Positions 1 through 5,547 of a DNA stretch of 7,095 nt are shown here, piece after piece (positions within the stretch are counted from its first letter, which is position 1; each line of letters starts with the position of its first letter). The notes under the pieces are model-generated. The model searched no databases. It worked only from the letters and a program-made list of their open reading frames with translations, and was not told the origin of the DNA. Both the position numbers and the translations under genes were made by a program. The stretch comes from J013 sp038521775 (GTDB lineage: Bacteria; Pseudomonadota; Alphaproteobacteria; Rhodobacterales; Rhodobacteraceae): the NCBI GenBank assembly GCA_038521775.1, contig JBCBKN010000250.1:1-7095 (forward strand), in the 5' to 3' direction.

Positions 1-802
1 CGCCGAGGCCGAGCCGCCGGACGCGATGGTGATCGATCTTGTGCTTGGCGATCAGGGCGATGGGCGCAGGCTCGTCTCGGCCCTTCGCGCACGCCCCGAA
101 ACCCGGCAAACCGCACTCATCTTCGCTGCGGATGCGGCGAGTGCCGAGCTTGCCGCCCAGGCGCTCGATCTGGGCGCCAACGATTCCATTCAGCGCCCAT
201 TTCTGCAGGGCGAGCTGGTGACCCGGCTGCGCTCGCAGCTCAAGCGCAAGGAGCTGTCAGATCGGTTGCGCGCGAGCGTTCGGCAAGGTCTGATGCTGGC
301 GCTGATCGACCCGCTGACCGGGCTTTTCAACCGCCGCTACACGGAACGCCATCTCGATGTGCTGATGGCCAAATCCACCGATCCCATGCACCGGCTGGCC
401 GTGCTGATGATCGACCTCGACAAGTTCAAGAACATCAATGACCGCCATGGTCATGGGACCGGCGATGCGGTGCTGCGCGAGTTTGCCCGGAGGCTTCGCG
501 CCAACACCCGCGGCATCGACCTGGTCGCACGGTTGGGGGGAGAGGAGTTCCTGGTCGCGATGCCCGAGGTTGACGACGATTATGTGGTGACCGTGGCCGA
601 GCGCATACGGGCGAGCGTCGAGACCCCGGCCTTCGAGGTTGAGGGTCTTGCGCATGAGCTCGCGGTTACCGTCAGCATCGGCGCAAGTCTGGCGCTGGGC
701 GGGGAGCTGACGGCTGCGGATCTGCTGCGTCGCGCGGATGCGGCGCTTTACGCCTCCAAGCGCGGCGGGCGCAACCGGGTCACGCTTGACGCCGCCGCCT
801 AG
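1..802 (+). CDS. pleD: PleD-like response regulator with GGDEF diguanylate cyclase domain, 3' part
   Basis: Partial: the reading frame is open from base 2, so the N-terminus (a first receiver domain in full-length PleD, about 455 residues) lies outside the window. 266 residues are visible. Residues 1-80 are a receiver-like domain with a possible phospho-acceptor Asp12, but Arg65 stands where a phosphorylatable receiver has its conserved Lys before Pro, as in the non-phosphorylated adaptor receiver of Caulobacter PleD. Residues about 100-262 are the GGDEF domain: DPLTGLFNRR (103-112), the active-site GGEEF loop (179-183), and an RxxD inhibitory I-site (R170 to D173) five residues ahead of it. 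An active enzyme that makes cyclic di-GMP from two GTP and is feedback-inhibited by product is expected, acting in the cytoplasm or at a cell pole. The I-site spacing and the linker (QLKRKELSDRLR) match PleD closely, so the family call is firm; the pleD symbol is less certain. The stop TAG is at 800-802. Confidence 0.9.
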   Translation, partial: AEAEPPDAMVIDLVLGDQGDGRRLVSALRARPETRQTALIFAADAASAELAAQALDLGANDSIQRPFLQGELVTRLRSQLKRKELSDRLRASVRQGLMLALIDPLTGLFNRRYTERHLDVLMAKSTDPMHRLAVLMIDLDKFKNINDRHGHGTGDAVLREFARRLRANTRGIDLVARLGGEEFLVAMPEVDDDYVVTVAERIRASVETPAFEVEGLAHELAVTVSIGASLALGGELTAADLLRRADAALYASKRGGRNRVTLDAAA

Positions 803-889
803 CGCTGCTGCCCATGGCTGCCACCCGACGCTGATCCCAGACGTTGTTCCCCGACGCTAATCCCCAACACCGCTGCCCGACGCTGTTGT
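799..889. repeat. degenerate 13-bp tandem repeat overlapping the pleD stop
   Basis: Seven consecutive 13-bp units start at 799, 812, 825, 838, 851, 864 and 877. The consensus is close to CCGACGCTGATCC. The unit at 851 differs from the one at 825 at one position, those at 838 and 877 match it at 10 of 13, and the outer units at 7-8 of 13. The core CCCGACGCT recurs exactly at 824, 850 and 876, a 26-bp (two-unit) spacing. The pleD stop codon sits inside the first unit. The period is not a multiple of three, so the array is not coding. It looks like a decayed minisatellite; no function is evident. Confidence 0.6.
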
Positions 890-1460
890 TTGATGCAGCT
901 AACTGACACTGCCACTTGGCACGACGCCCGGTCCGATGGGCGCCCTCAAGCACTGCGTCACGTTTGACTTGCGCGGCTTAAGGCCTCCGAGAACCTGACC
1001 GGCGCGCCCGCCAACAGTATTCCCGGCGGCGGCGTGAGGTGCGCAGGAACAGTGCTCTTGCAGGAACAGCGCCATCGCGGTGTGAAACGCGAAACAGGGC
1101 GCAGGCTGCGCGGTCCGCGCCGCGCAATTGTCACCACCGCGCGCAGGGCATCACCGAGCGCGTTGCGCATCACCTTCGCCACCGACGATCCGCAATGCGT
1201 GCCCAGCTCATGGGCTCCGAGCGACGACTTGGCGCAGCGACGGGATCCTCAGCATGTCAGTCTGGCCACTTCTCGTAAAACCAGAGCACCTCGCCAACGC
1301 CGCACCCTGCCAGCGCCGCCGCACGCCGCCAAGCCCATGCCGTCAAGGCAGAAAGGCCAAGGCGCGCCACGTGACCTGCAGTCTCCGCCTCGCCGCCAGA
1401 GGGGGCCATCAGCCCAATCACGACAGTCGCGCAGACCCATCAACTCCGGCAGCGGGAAAC
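803..1460. other. long intergenic region without a recognisable gene
   Basis: About 660 bases separate the pleD stop from the end of the convergent metal-sensor-like gene. Beyond the 13-bp repeats there is a short perfect inverted repeat TGCCActTGGCA (910-921) and a CGCCC/GGGCG hairpin (924-941) without a T-tract, so no intrinsic pleD terminator is visible. Two short minus-strand reading frames have less arginine-rich translations than the rest: one of 50 codons from an ATG at 1409 to TGA at 1257-1259, ending in VLWFYEKWPD, and one of 74 codons from a GTG at 1182 to 958. Neither has a clear ribosome-binding site or a family I recognise. They could be chance GC-rich frames or remains of a decayed gene. 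Confidence 0.5.
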
Positions 1461-1476
1461 GGGCCCGGGCCGGCCC
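1461..1476 (-). terminator. GC hairpin directly after the metal-sensor-like gene
   Basis: Immediately after the TAA on the minus strand comes GGGCCGGCCCGGGCCC, which can fold as a GGGCC/GGCCC stem, followed by CGTTT. The stem is strong but the T-tract is poor, so this is at best a weak intrinsic terminator or RNA 3'-end hairpin for the four-gene cluster. Confidence 0.35.
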
Positions 1477-2058
1477 TTATTCCTGCGCCGGCTCTGACAT
1501 GTTGGCGTCGTCGGCGTCCTCAGCTGGCGCGGGGGTCGGGGCGGACGCCAGCGGCGGGTCGACATCGCCGGCAAGGCGCGGCCGCCCCCCGGGCTCGCGA
1601 CGGGTGCGCGGGACGAGGATGGCCTCGGCGAACCGACGGCGCGCATCTAGCGAGAGCCCCTCAAGCGTCGTCACCAGCATATCGGCGCTGATTGCCGAGG
1701 CTTCTGACAGTTTTGTGCGCTGGCGCGCGAACAGGGCGCGCAACGCAGCACCGTCGAACTCCTCGGCACGAAGGATGTCGACCATCTGTGTGAGATCGGC
1801 GCGCAAGGTCTGGCGGATCGGCCGCACGCTCGCGTTCACTTTCGCCGTGGTGTCGCGAAACGGGCCCAGATCCTGCTCGGGCAAATGCCGCATCACATGC
1901 CGCAGACCAAAGGCGGTAAAGGGAATGCTGCGCTGGCTGGGCGGGCTCAGCGCCGCGCCGATGACCAGGCCCGCCCCCGCGAGGTTGAGCCCGATCGAGA
2001 CCACAAGCACGATGCGCGTCCAAAGCGGCAAGCGTCGCCGGGGGTGAGGCGCGGTCAC
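1477..2058 (-). CDS. membrane-anchored periplasmic heavy-metal-sensor-like protein (CnrX/ZraP-type)
   Basis: 193 residues. The start is a GTG at 2058, one base after the stop of the upstream gene, with GGGAG seven bases ahead of it, so translational coupling is likely. Residues 7-13 are basic, residues about 15-37 form one membrane helix, and the rest should be periplasmic: an all-helical domain (about 45-150) and a Pro/Asp/Glu-rich tail (155-193). An HxxxH pair (H54, H58) at the start of the first periplasmic helix matches the first ligand pair of CnrX. LSLDARRRF (135-143) resembles the LTxxQ-type motif of Spy/CpxP/ZraP proteins. The later Glu and His/Met ligands known in CnrX have no obvious counterparts, so nickel or cobalt sensing should not be assumed. 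With a sigma factor and a one-helix protein encoded just upstream, its likely role is to sense a periplasmic metal or envelope signal and control the sigma factor. The family call is good; the ligand is unknown. Confidence 0.75.
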   Translation of the reverse strand: MTAPHPRRRLPLWTRIVLVVSIGLNLAGAGLVIGAALSPPSQRSIPFTAFGLRHVMRHLPEQDLGPFRDTTAKVNASVRPIRQTLRADLTQMVDILRAEEFDGAALRALFARQRTKLSEASAISADMLVTTLEGLSLDARRRFAEAILVPRTRREPGGRPRLAGDVDPPLASAPTPAPAEDADDANMSEPAQE

Positions 2059-2059
2059 G

Positions 2060-2485
2060 TCAAATCTCCCGGTCCATGGACATGCCCGACAGGGCATCGC
2101 CCATGCCACTGAGCGGGAAATCATACTCAAAGAGGCGGCTGTCGGTGACCTGGCCGAGCGCGCGCACGGTGTCGGGCGCGGCAAGTCCGAACCAGAGCCC
2201 GGCGAGCAGACAGCAGCCAAGCGCTGCCGCGCCTTGCCACCCGCCCCAAACCCGGACCTGTTCGGACAGCCGGCTGCGCGCAACCCATCGCAAGTCGCGC
2301 CGGCGCCGGTGGGGGGCTGCGCGGGGGGCTGCCCGGGGAGCTGCCACGGGCGATGCCGGCGCCAGCCGGTCGGCATCGGCGGCAATGCGCGCCAAAAGTG
2401 CAGGGTCCGGCTGCGGCGCATCCGCAGCAAGCTCCGCCAGAAGCCTGTCAAGATGACGGTCCATCGACCGATCCCGTTCTGTCAT
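2060..2485 (-). CDS. single-span membrane protein, putative anti-sigma factor
   Basis: 141 residues. The ATG at 2485 has GAGG about six bases ahead, which favours it over the internal Met8. The layout is: a helical, acidic N-terminus (8-40: HLDRLLAELAADAP and so on), an Ala/Pro/Arg linker containing an APRA repeat (48-58), a basic stretch (60-72), one membrane helix (about 81-103), and a short periplasmic tail (104-141) rich in Met, Gly and Asp. I do not recognise a named domain. A cytoplasmic helical segment, one membrane span and a small periplasmic end, placed between a sigma factor and a periplasmic sensor, is the arrangement of CnrY-type anti-sigma factors. It starts 32 bases after the sigma gene stop and ends one base before the next start, so the three genes form an operon. 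The anti-sigma role is inferred from context and topology only. Confidence 0.6.
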   Translation of the reverse strand: MTERDRSMDRHLDRLLAELAADAPQPDPALLARIAADADRLAPASPVAAPRAAPRAAPHRRRRDLRWVARSRLSEQVRVWGGWQGAAALGCCLLAGLWFGLAAPDTVRALGQVTDSRLFEYDFPLSGMGDALSGMSMDREI

Positions 2486-2517
2486 CCGCCGCGCCTCATC
2501 ATCGCAATGCCGTTGCC

Positions 2518-3093
2518 CTACCCCTCTCCCAATTCTTCACGCAAGCCTGCCAGTGCGGCCGCCAATCCGCGACGCGCCCGCGCCAACAGGCTTTCAACAG
2601 CCTCCACCGAAATCTCCATGATCTCGGCGATCTGCGGGTTCGACATTTCGTCGAAATGCCGCAATTGCAAGGCCTGTCTTTGCCGGGACGGAAGCTCGGC
2701 AATCGCCGCGTGCAGGGCCGTGCTCCGTTCACGCCGGACCAGCTTCTCCGCGACGCTTGGCCGGTCGTCCACAGGCTCCGGCGCCTCGTCATAATCGACC
2801 ATCCGGCCGCGCCGTCGCAGCCGGTCGGTGCACAGGTTCTGCGTGACCCGGTAAAGCCAGGTCGACACCATCGCCTCGCCCGCGCGCCAGTCGGGCGCGA
2901 TGCGCCACAGCCGAAGCATCGCCTCCTGCGCGACATCCTCGGCTTCGGCGCGATCGGCCAGACGCCGATACGCCTGGCCAAAGCACCGGGGCGTGTGACG
3001 CTCGATCAGCACGCGCGCCGCCTGCCGGTCACCCGACGCATAGCGCGCCAGGAGTACCGCATCCTCTGTCGCTTCGGCCTCGTTGCGCCGCAT
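2518..3093 (-). CDS. ECF-family RNA polymerase sigma factor
   Basis: 191 residues, the usual size for an extracytoplasmic-function (group 4) sigma factor. The start ATG at 3093 has GGAG five bases ahead. Region 2 spans about 24-95: the core-RNA-polymerase-binding helix AEDVAQEAMLRLW (51-63) and the -10-recognition helix STWLYRVTQNLCTDRLRRR (77-95). A short acidic linker follows (99-115), then region 4 (about 125-182), with ELPSRQRQALQLRHF and a helix-turn-helix at 150-177 that would contact the -35 element. No extra C-terminal domain is present. It is followed by a putative anti-sigma gene and a periplasmic sensor-like gene, so its activity is probably controlled by sequestration at the membrane. 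The gap to the upstream EF-hand gene is 48 bases with no terminator, so co-transcription is likely. The regulon cannot be read from this window. I saw no convincing GGAAC-type autoregulated promoter directly upstream. Confidence 0.93.
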   Translation of the reverse strand: MRRNEAEATEDAVLLARYASGDRQAARVLIERHTPRCFGQAYRRLADRAEAEDVAQEAMLRLWRIAPDWRAGEAMVSTWLYRVTQNLCTDRLRRRGRMVDYDEAPEPVDDRPSVAEKLVRRERSTALHAAIAELPSRQRQALQLRHFDEMSNPQIAEIMEISVEAVESLLARARRGLAAALAGLREELGEG

Positions 3094-3141
3094 CGCCTCT
3101 CCAACCGGGCGGTGTGGTGATACGCGACCGGCATCGACACC

Positions 3142-3744
3142 CTACTCGTCCGCAGGCCTGTCTTCAAACCCGCGATGCGGCCGGCGATGCCGTTCGTGAT
3201 GCGGATGACGGTGCCGTGCGCGTAGACGGTGCGGCCACTCCTCGCGATGGCGCCGGATGCGGTGGCGCAGCTCGCGGGTTTCGCGCCGGGTGATCGCGCC
3301 ATCTCCGTCGCGGTCAACGAGCGCAAACATCCGGTCCGCCTCGGGCGAGGTCATCTCCTCGGCCGAGATCTGGCCATCGCCATCCGTGTCGAGCCGCGTC
3401 ATCATCCGCGCACTGGCCATCTCGGCCATGCGGCGGGCGCGCTCCAGCAGACGTGCCTCGATGCGGGCACGGTGAAAGGCGGCAAGTTCGTCACGGGTCA
3501 CCTGCCCGTCCGTGTTCGCATCGGCCTGGGCAAACTGTTCAGCACGAAAGGCATCGGCCTCCTCGGTCGTCACCACGCCATCGCCATCGCGGTCGATCTG
3601 GGCAAAGACATCCGGCCCGAAAAGGCCGGGCATGTCGGACCTCTCCGTTGCGATGCGGTCCTGCGCCGCCACAGCAAGGGCAGCGAGGGCAACAACCCCG
3701 CCGGCGGCAAAGACCGATCGAAGGGCACGTTTTCGTCCTGTCAT
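3142..3744 (-). CDS. exported EF-hand protein with four EF-hands and a His-rich C-terminal tail
   Basis: 200 residues from the third ATG of an ATGATGATG run (3750-3742). A strong GAGGAG lies immediately before the run and is six bases from the third ATG, but too close to the first two. A basic start and hydrophobic segment (residues 4-27) look like a signal peptide, with possible cleavage around AVA/AQ (26-28). Four canonical 12-residue calcium loops follow: D51-E62, D75-E86, D119-E130 and D144-E155, each with Asp or Asn at positions 1, 3 and 5 and Glu at 12. The loops form two pairs (24 and 25 residues apart) separated by a helix. The tail 160-191 is packed with Arg and nine His, a possible transition-metal or polyanion-binding segment. 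It is the first gene of the co-directional set leading into the sigma operon. The expected role is a periplasmic Ca2+- or metal-binding protein; a link to the sigma system is inferred from proximity. Confidence 0.85.
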   Translation of the reverse strand: MTGRKRALRSVFAAGGVVALAALAVAAQDRIATERSDMPGLFGPDVFAQIDRDGDGVVTTEEADAFRAEQFAQADANTDGQVTRDELAAFHRARIEARLLERARRMAEMASARMMTRLDTDGDGQISAEEMTSPEADRMFALVDRDGDGAITRRETRELRHRIRRHREEWPHRLRARHRHPHHERHRRPHRGFEDRPADE

Positions 3745-3840
3745 CATCATCTCCTCTATATACATGCCGCGGATCGGCGCTGGCGCGGATCCGAAGCGTG
3801 GCTTTGGCCCTTTGCGGGCAAGGGGCCGGGGCACTTTTCC

Positions 3841-3884
3841 TGTCATCTGGGCGTCACCTGGGTGTAACCTGGGTGGAACGCCTC
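3841..3884. promoter_or_regulatory. tandem 11-bp direct repeats, candidate OmpR/PhoB-family operator
   Basis: Three contiguous 11-bp units, TGTCATCTGGG (3841), CGTCACCTGGG (3852) and TGTAACCTGGG (3863), each match the next at 9 of 11 positions. A partial fourth unit (TGGAAC) starts at 3874. An 11-bp period with a TGTCA/TGTAAC-like core is how OmpR/PhoB-type winged-helix response regulators line up subunits on one face of DNA. The array lies 97-140 bases upstream of the EF-hand start and about 190 upstream of DUF983. The binding protein is unknown. Confidence 0.45.
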
Positions 3885-3977
3885 GGTGGAAAGCAGCCCG
3901 GCTTTCGTACGACCTCTGGTACGGGCTTTTCAGAACGCTCCGTCGCGGCATTGGGCTCGGGCGGCGCGCCAAATGCG

Positions 3978-3983
3978 TAAAAT
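3978..3983 (+). promoter_or_regulatory. possible -10 element for the DUF983 operon
   Basis: TAAAAT matches the housekeeping -10 consensus at five of six positions and lies in the only AT-rich patch of this intergenic region. The best upstream -35 candidate, TTGGGC (3951-3956), is 21 bases away, which is too far for a standard promoter. The call is therefore tentative. Confidence 0.25.
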
Positions 3984-4069
3984 TGTGTTTCAGCCCAATG
4001 AGCGACATGCCGCCGCAAGGACCCGGCGGCGGGGCGACAATCGCCGGTGGGCGCACTAGATTTCCAAAA

Positions 4070-4474
4070 ATGCGCGATCATGTTGAGTTTTCGGAATTGG
4101 ACCTTGAGGCACGGCCGCTCTGGCCGGCGCTGCGCCATGGCTGGCGTCGCAAATGCCCGGCCTGTGGCAGCGGACCGCTTTTTCAGGGCTATCTGACCGT
4201 GCGGCGCAGCTGCCCGGCCTGCTCCACCGAACTGCACCATCATCGGGCCGATGACGGGCCGGCCTGGATCACCGTGTTGATCGGCGGCCATCTGATGGCG
4301 CCGCTCATGCTTCTGGTCTACAGGCTCTGGTCGCCCGAACCCTGGATTGTGGCGGTGAGCTTCTCGCTCGGCTTCCTGTGCCTCGCGCTCTATCTGCTGC
4401 CGCGCATCAAGGGCATGGTCGTTGCCTATCAATGGGCCCGGCGGATGAACGGCTTTGGCAATGACGACCGCTAG
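4070..4474 (+). CDS. DUF983 zinc-ribbon membrane protein
   Basis: 134 residues. A zinc-ribbon-like N-terminal domain has two CPAC pairs (C29/C32 and C48/C51) that should bind one metal ion. The family motif HHHRADDGPAW (56-66) follows, then two membrane helices (about 66-86 and 91-111) and a short basic C-terminus. It belongs to the DUF983 (COG5349) family of alphaproteobacteria, whose biochemical role is not established. It is commonly found near ribonuclease R, a Nudix hydrolase and rpmG, and the last two follow it here. The start is uncertain: the ATG at 4070 has no ribosome-binding site, and in-frame ATGs at 3998 and 4007 would add 24 or 21 Pro/Gly-rich residues, also without one. I chose 4070 because the added residues do not look like conserved protein. 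The Nudix gene starts 32 bases after the stop. Confidence 0.87.
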   Translation: MRDHVEFSELDLEARPLWPALRHGWRRKCPACGSGPLFQGYLTVRRSCPACSTELHHHRADDGPAWITVLIGGHLMAPLMLLVYRLWSPEPWIVAVSFSLGFLCLALYLLPRIKGMVVAYQWARRMNGFGNDDR

Positions 4475-4506
4475 CGCCGCCCATTGATGCAGGCTATGAA
4501 CGGCTG

Positions 4507-5193
4507 ATGACGGACGCCCCGGCCGACAAGACCCGCATCCGCGACGCGGCGACCTTGCTGCTTGTGCGGCATAGCGATGGTCATCCCCATGTGCTGATGG
4601 GCCAGCGCGGCGCGGCCGCGGCATTCATGCCGTCGAAATTCGTCTTTCCGGGCGGGGCGGTGGATGGCGACGACCTTGCGATGGGTGATGTGCCGCTGAA
4701 CGCACGCTGCGCTGGACGCCTGGCCGTGTCATCTGCGGCGGGGCTCGGCGCGGCGCTGGCGCTGGCTGCCATCCGGGAGACCTTTGAGGAAACCGGCCTC
4801 GCCCTCGGGGTGCCCTCTGACACGGGCGGGCCCGGCCCGGCCCCGGAGGGATGGCGGGCGTTTCTGGGCCAAGGCCTGCGACCGTCCAGCGAGAAGCTGC
4901 GCTTCATGTTTCGCGCCGTCACGCCGCCCGGGCGTCCGCGCCGGTTTGACGCCCGGTTCTTTCTGGCCGACGCTGCGCAGATTATCGGCGATCCGGACGA
5001 TTTTTCCGGCGCGTCGGGCGAGCTGAGCCATTTGCGCTGGATCCCGCTGAATCGGGCGCGCGAGCTTGAAATGCCGTTCATCACCGAGATCGTGCTGGCC
5101 GAGCTTGCCGAGATCCTCGCCGCGCCCGAGGCGGACCGTCCCGTCCCCTTCTTCCGCCACGACGCCGAACGCTCAGAATTCGTCGCGCTCTAG
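4507..5193 (+). CDS. Nudix hydrolase with interrupted Nudix box (NUDT19-like)
   Basis: 228 residues. Nudix enzymes cleave nucleoside diphosphates linked to another group, using Mg2+ held by glutamates of the Nudix box. Here the front of the box, FPGGAVDGDD (47-56), is separated from the catalytic helix AAIRETFEETGLALG (87-101) by about 30 residues, as in the NUDT19/RP2-like subgroup, where the box carries an insertion. The key residues R90, E91, E94, E95 and G97 are all present, so the enzyme should be active. The remaining sequence (125-228) fits the long form of the family, with a conserved FDARFFLAD segment. The substrate is unknown; CoA derivatives are the substrates of related NUDT7/8/19 enzymes, but that cannot be assigned here. 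The start ATG at 4507 has only a weak ribosome-binding site, and coupling to DUF983, which ends 32 bases upstream, is likely. The stop TAG is at 5191-5193. Confidence 0.9.
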   Translation: MTDAPADKTRIRDAATLLLVRHSDGHPHVLMGQRGAAAAFMPSKFVFPGGAVDGDDLAMGDVPLNARCAGRLAVSSAAGLGAALALAAIRETFEETGLALGVPSDTGGPGPAPEGWRAFLGQGLRPSSEKLRFMFRAVTPPGRPRRFDARFFLADAAQIIGDPDDFSGASGELSHLRWIPLNRARELEMPFITEIVLAELAEILAAPEADRPVPFFRHDAERSEFVAL

Positions 5194-5214
5194 CGCCAGC
5201 GCGTGCGGACGCGC

Positions 5215-5243
5215 TTGACTTCCCCCGCATCAATGGGCAGACA
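5215..5243 (+). promoter_or_regulatory. possible promoter of rpmG
   Basis: CTTGACT (-35 core TTGACT at 5215-5220) lies in the 98-base gap before rpmG. At 17 bases the -10 position reads CAGACA, a poor match. A start near 5250 would leave a leader of about 40 bases. The -35 is good and the -10 weak, so rpmG may have its own promoter in addition to readthrough from the Nudix gene. Confidence 0.3.
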
Positions 5244-5291
5244 CGGCGTCTCGCGCGCCGCATCAGGCGGCTCCGGTCTAGGGGATTTGAC

Positions 5292-5459
5292 ATGGCCAAG
5301 CCAACCACGATCAAAATTCGCCTGAACTCGACGGCCGGAACTGGGCATTTCTATGTGACCAAGAAGAACGCGCGGACGATGACGGAGAAGATGAACGTGC
5401 GCAAGTACGATCCCGTCGCGCGCAAGCATGTCGAGTACAAGGAAGGCAAGATCAAGTAA
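5292..5459 (+). CDS. rpmG: 50S ribosomal protein L33
   Basis: 55 residues beginning MAKPTTIKIRLNSTAGTGHF and ending EYKEGKIK, the full length of bacterial L33. The KIRLNSTAGTG and FYVTKKNART segments and the KYDPVARKHVEYKE end are typical of the family. There is no cysteine, so this is the zinc-independent (C-minus) form. It binds 23S rRNA in the large subunit near the E site. The ATG at 5292 has GGGG seven bases ahead. The gene lies 98 bases after the Nudix gene and is followed by a strong intrinsic terminator. Confidence 0.97.
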   Translation: MAKPTTIKIRLNSTAGTGHFYVTKKNARTMTEKMNVRKYDPVARKHVEYKEGKIK

Positions 5460-5518
5460 CCACATGCCTTTCGGCCGGAGGCTTGACAACTCGGCTGCCA
5501 CTGGCGGAAAGCGATGCG

Positions 5519-5547
5519 GCGGAGCCTCAGGCTCCGCTTTTCTTTTT
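5519..5547 (+). terminator. intrinsic terminator of rpmG
   Basis: A perfect 8-bp stem (GCGGAGCC, 5519-5526, with GGCTCCGC, 5530-5537) closed by a three-base loop is followed by TTTTCTTTTT (5538-5547). This is a textbook rho-independent terminator 59 bases after the rpmG stop. Confidence 0.92.

Larger units (their letters stand above)
3745..4069. other. divergent intergenic region between the EF-hand gene and DUF983
   Basis: About 325 bases that must contain promoters for both directions. It holds the 11-bp repeat array (3841-3884), an imperfect hairpin with arms AGCCC/GGGCT and GTAC/GTAC (3895-3927) followed by TTTT on the plus strand, and an AT-rich patch at 3971-3990. An open frame continues upstream of the EF-hand start on the minus strand, but its translation is Pro/Arg-rich and has no family features, so it is not treated as coding. 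Confidence 0.6.

Noticed and set aside
257..655. 132-codon minus-strand frame inside pleD
   Set aside because: It is antisense to the GGDEF domain, with no recognisable features or ribosome-binding site.
1034..2047. 337-codon plus-strand frame opposite the metal-sensor-like gene
   Set aside because: The translation is Arg/Pro/Ser-rich with no domain features, and it is antisense to a protein with a clear membrane helix and helical domain. It is a GC-rich shadow frame.
2307..2345. GC-rich triplicated GGGGGGCTGC-like sequence
   Set aside because: It encodes the low-complexity APRA linker of the one-helix membrane protein and is explained by coding.
2353..3120. 255-codon plus-strand frame opposite the sigma factor gene
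   Set aside because: It runs antisense to unmistakable sigma regions 2 and 4, and its composition is typical of a reverse shadow.
3895..3930. Hairpin AGCCC..GTAC / GTACGGGCT followed by TTTT on the plus strand
   Set aside because: The left arm has a 7-base bulge and no plus-strand gene ends upstream. It could be an attenuator-like structure, but support is too weak to call.
3745..4056. N-terminal extension of the EF-hand gene to an upstream ATG
   Set aside because: The added residues are Pro/Arg-rich and would bury the signal peptide. The strong GAGGAG ribosome-binding site at the internal ATG run decides the start.
3512..4069. Long upstream extension of DUF983
   Set aside because: It would overlap the EF-hand gene in antisense, and the extra residues look like shadow translation.
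5483..5488. TTGACA consensus -35 after rpmG
   Set aside because: There is no -10-like sequence at 16-18 bases, and the strong rpmG terminator follows directly.
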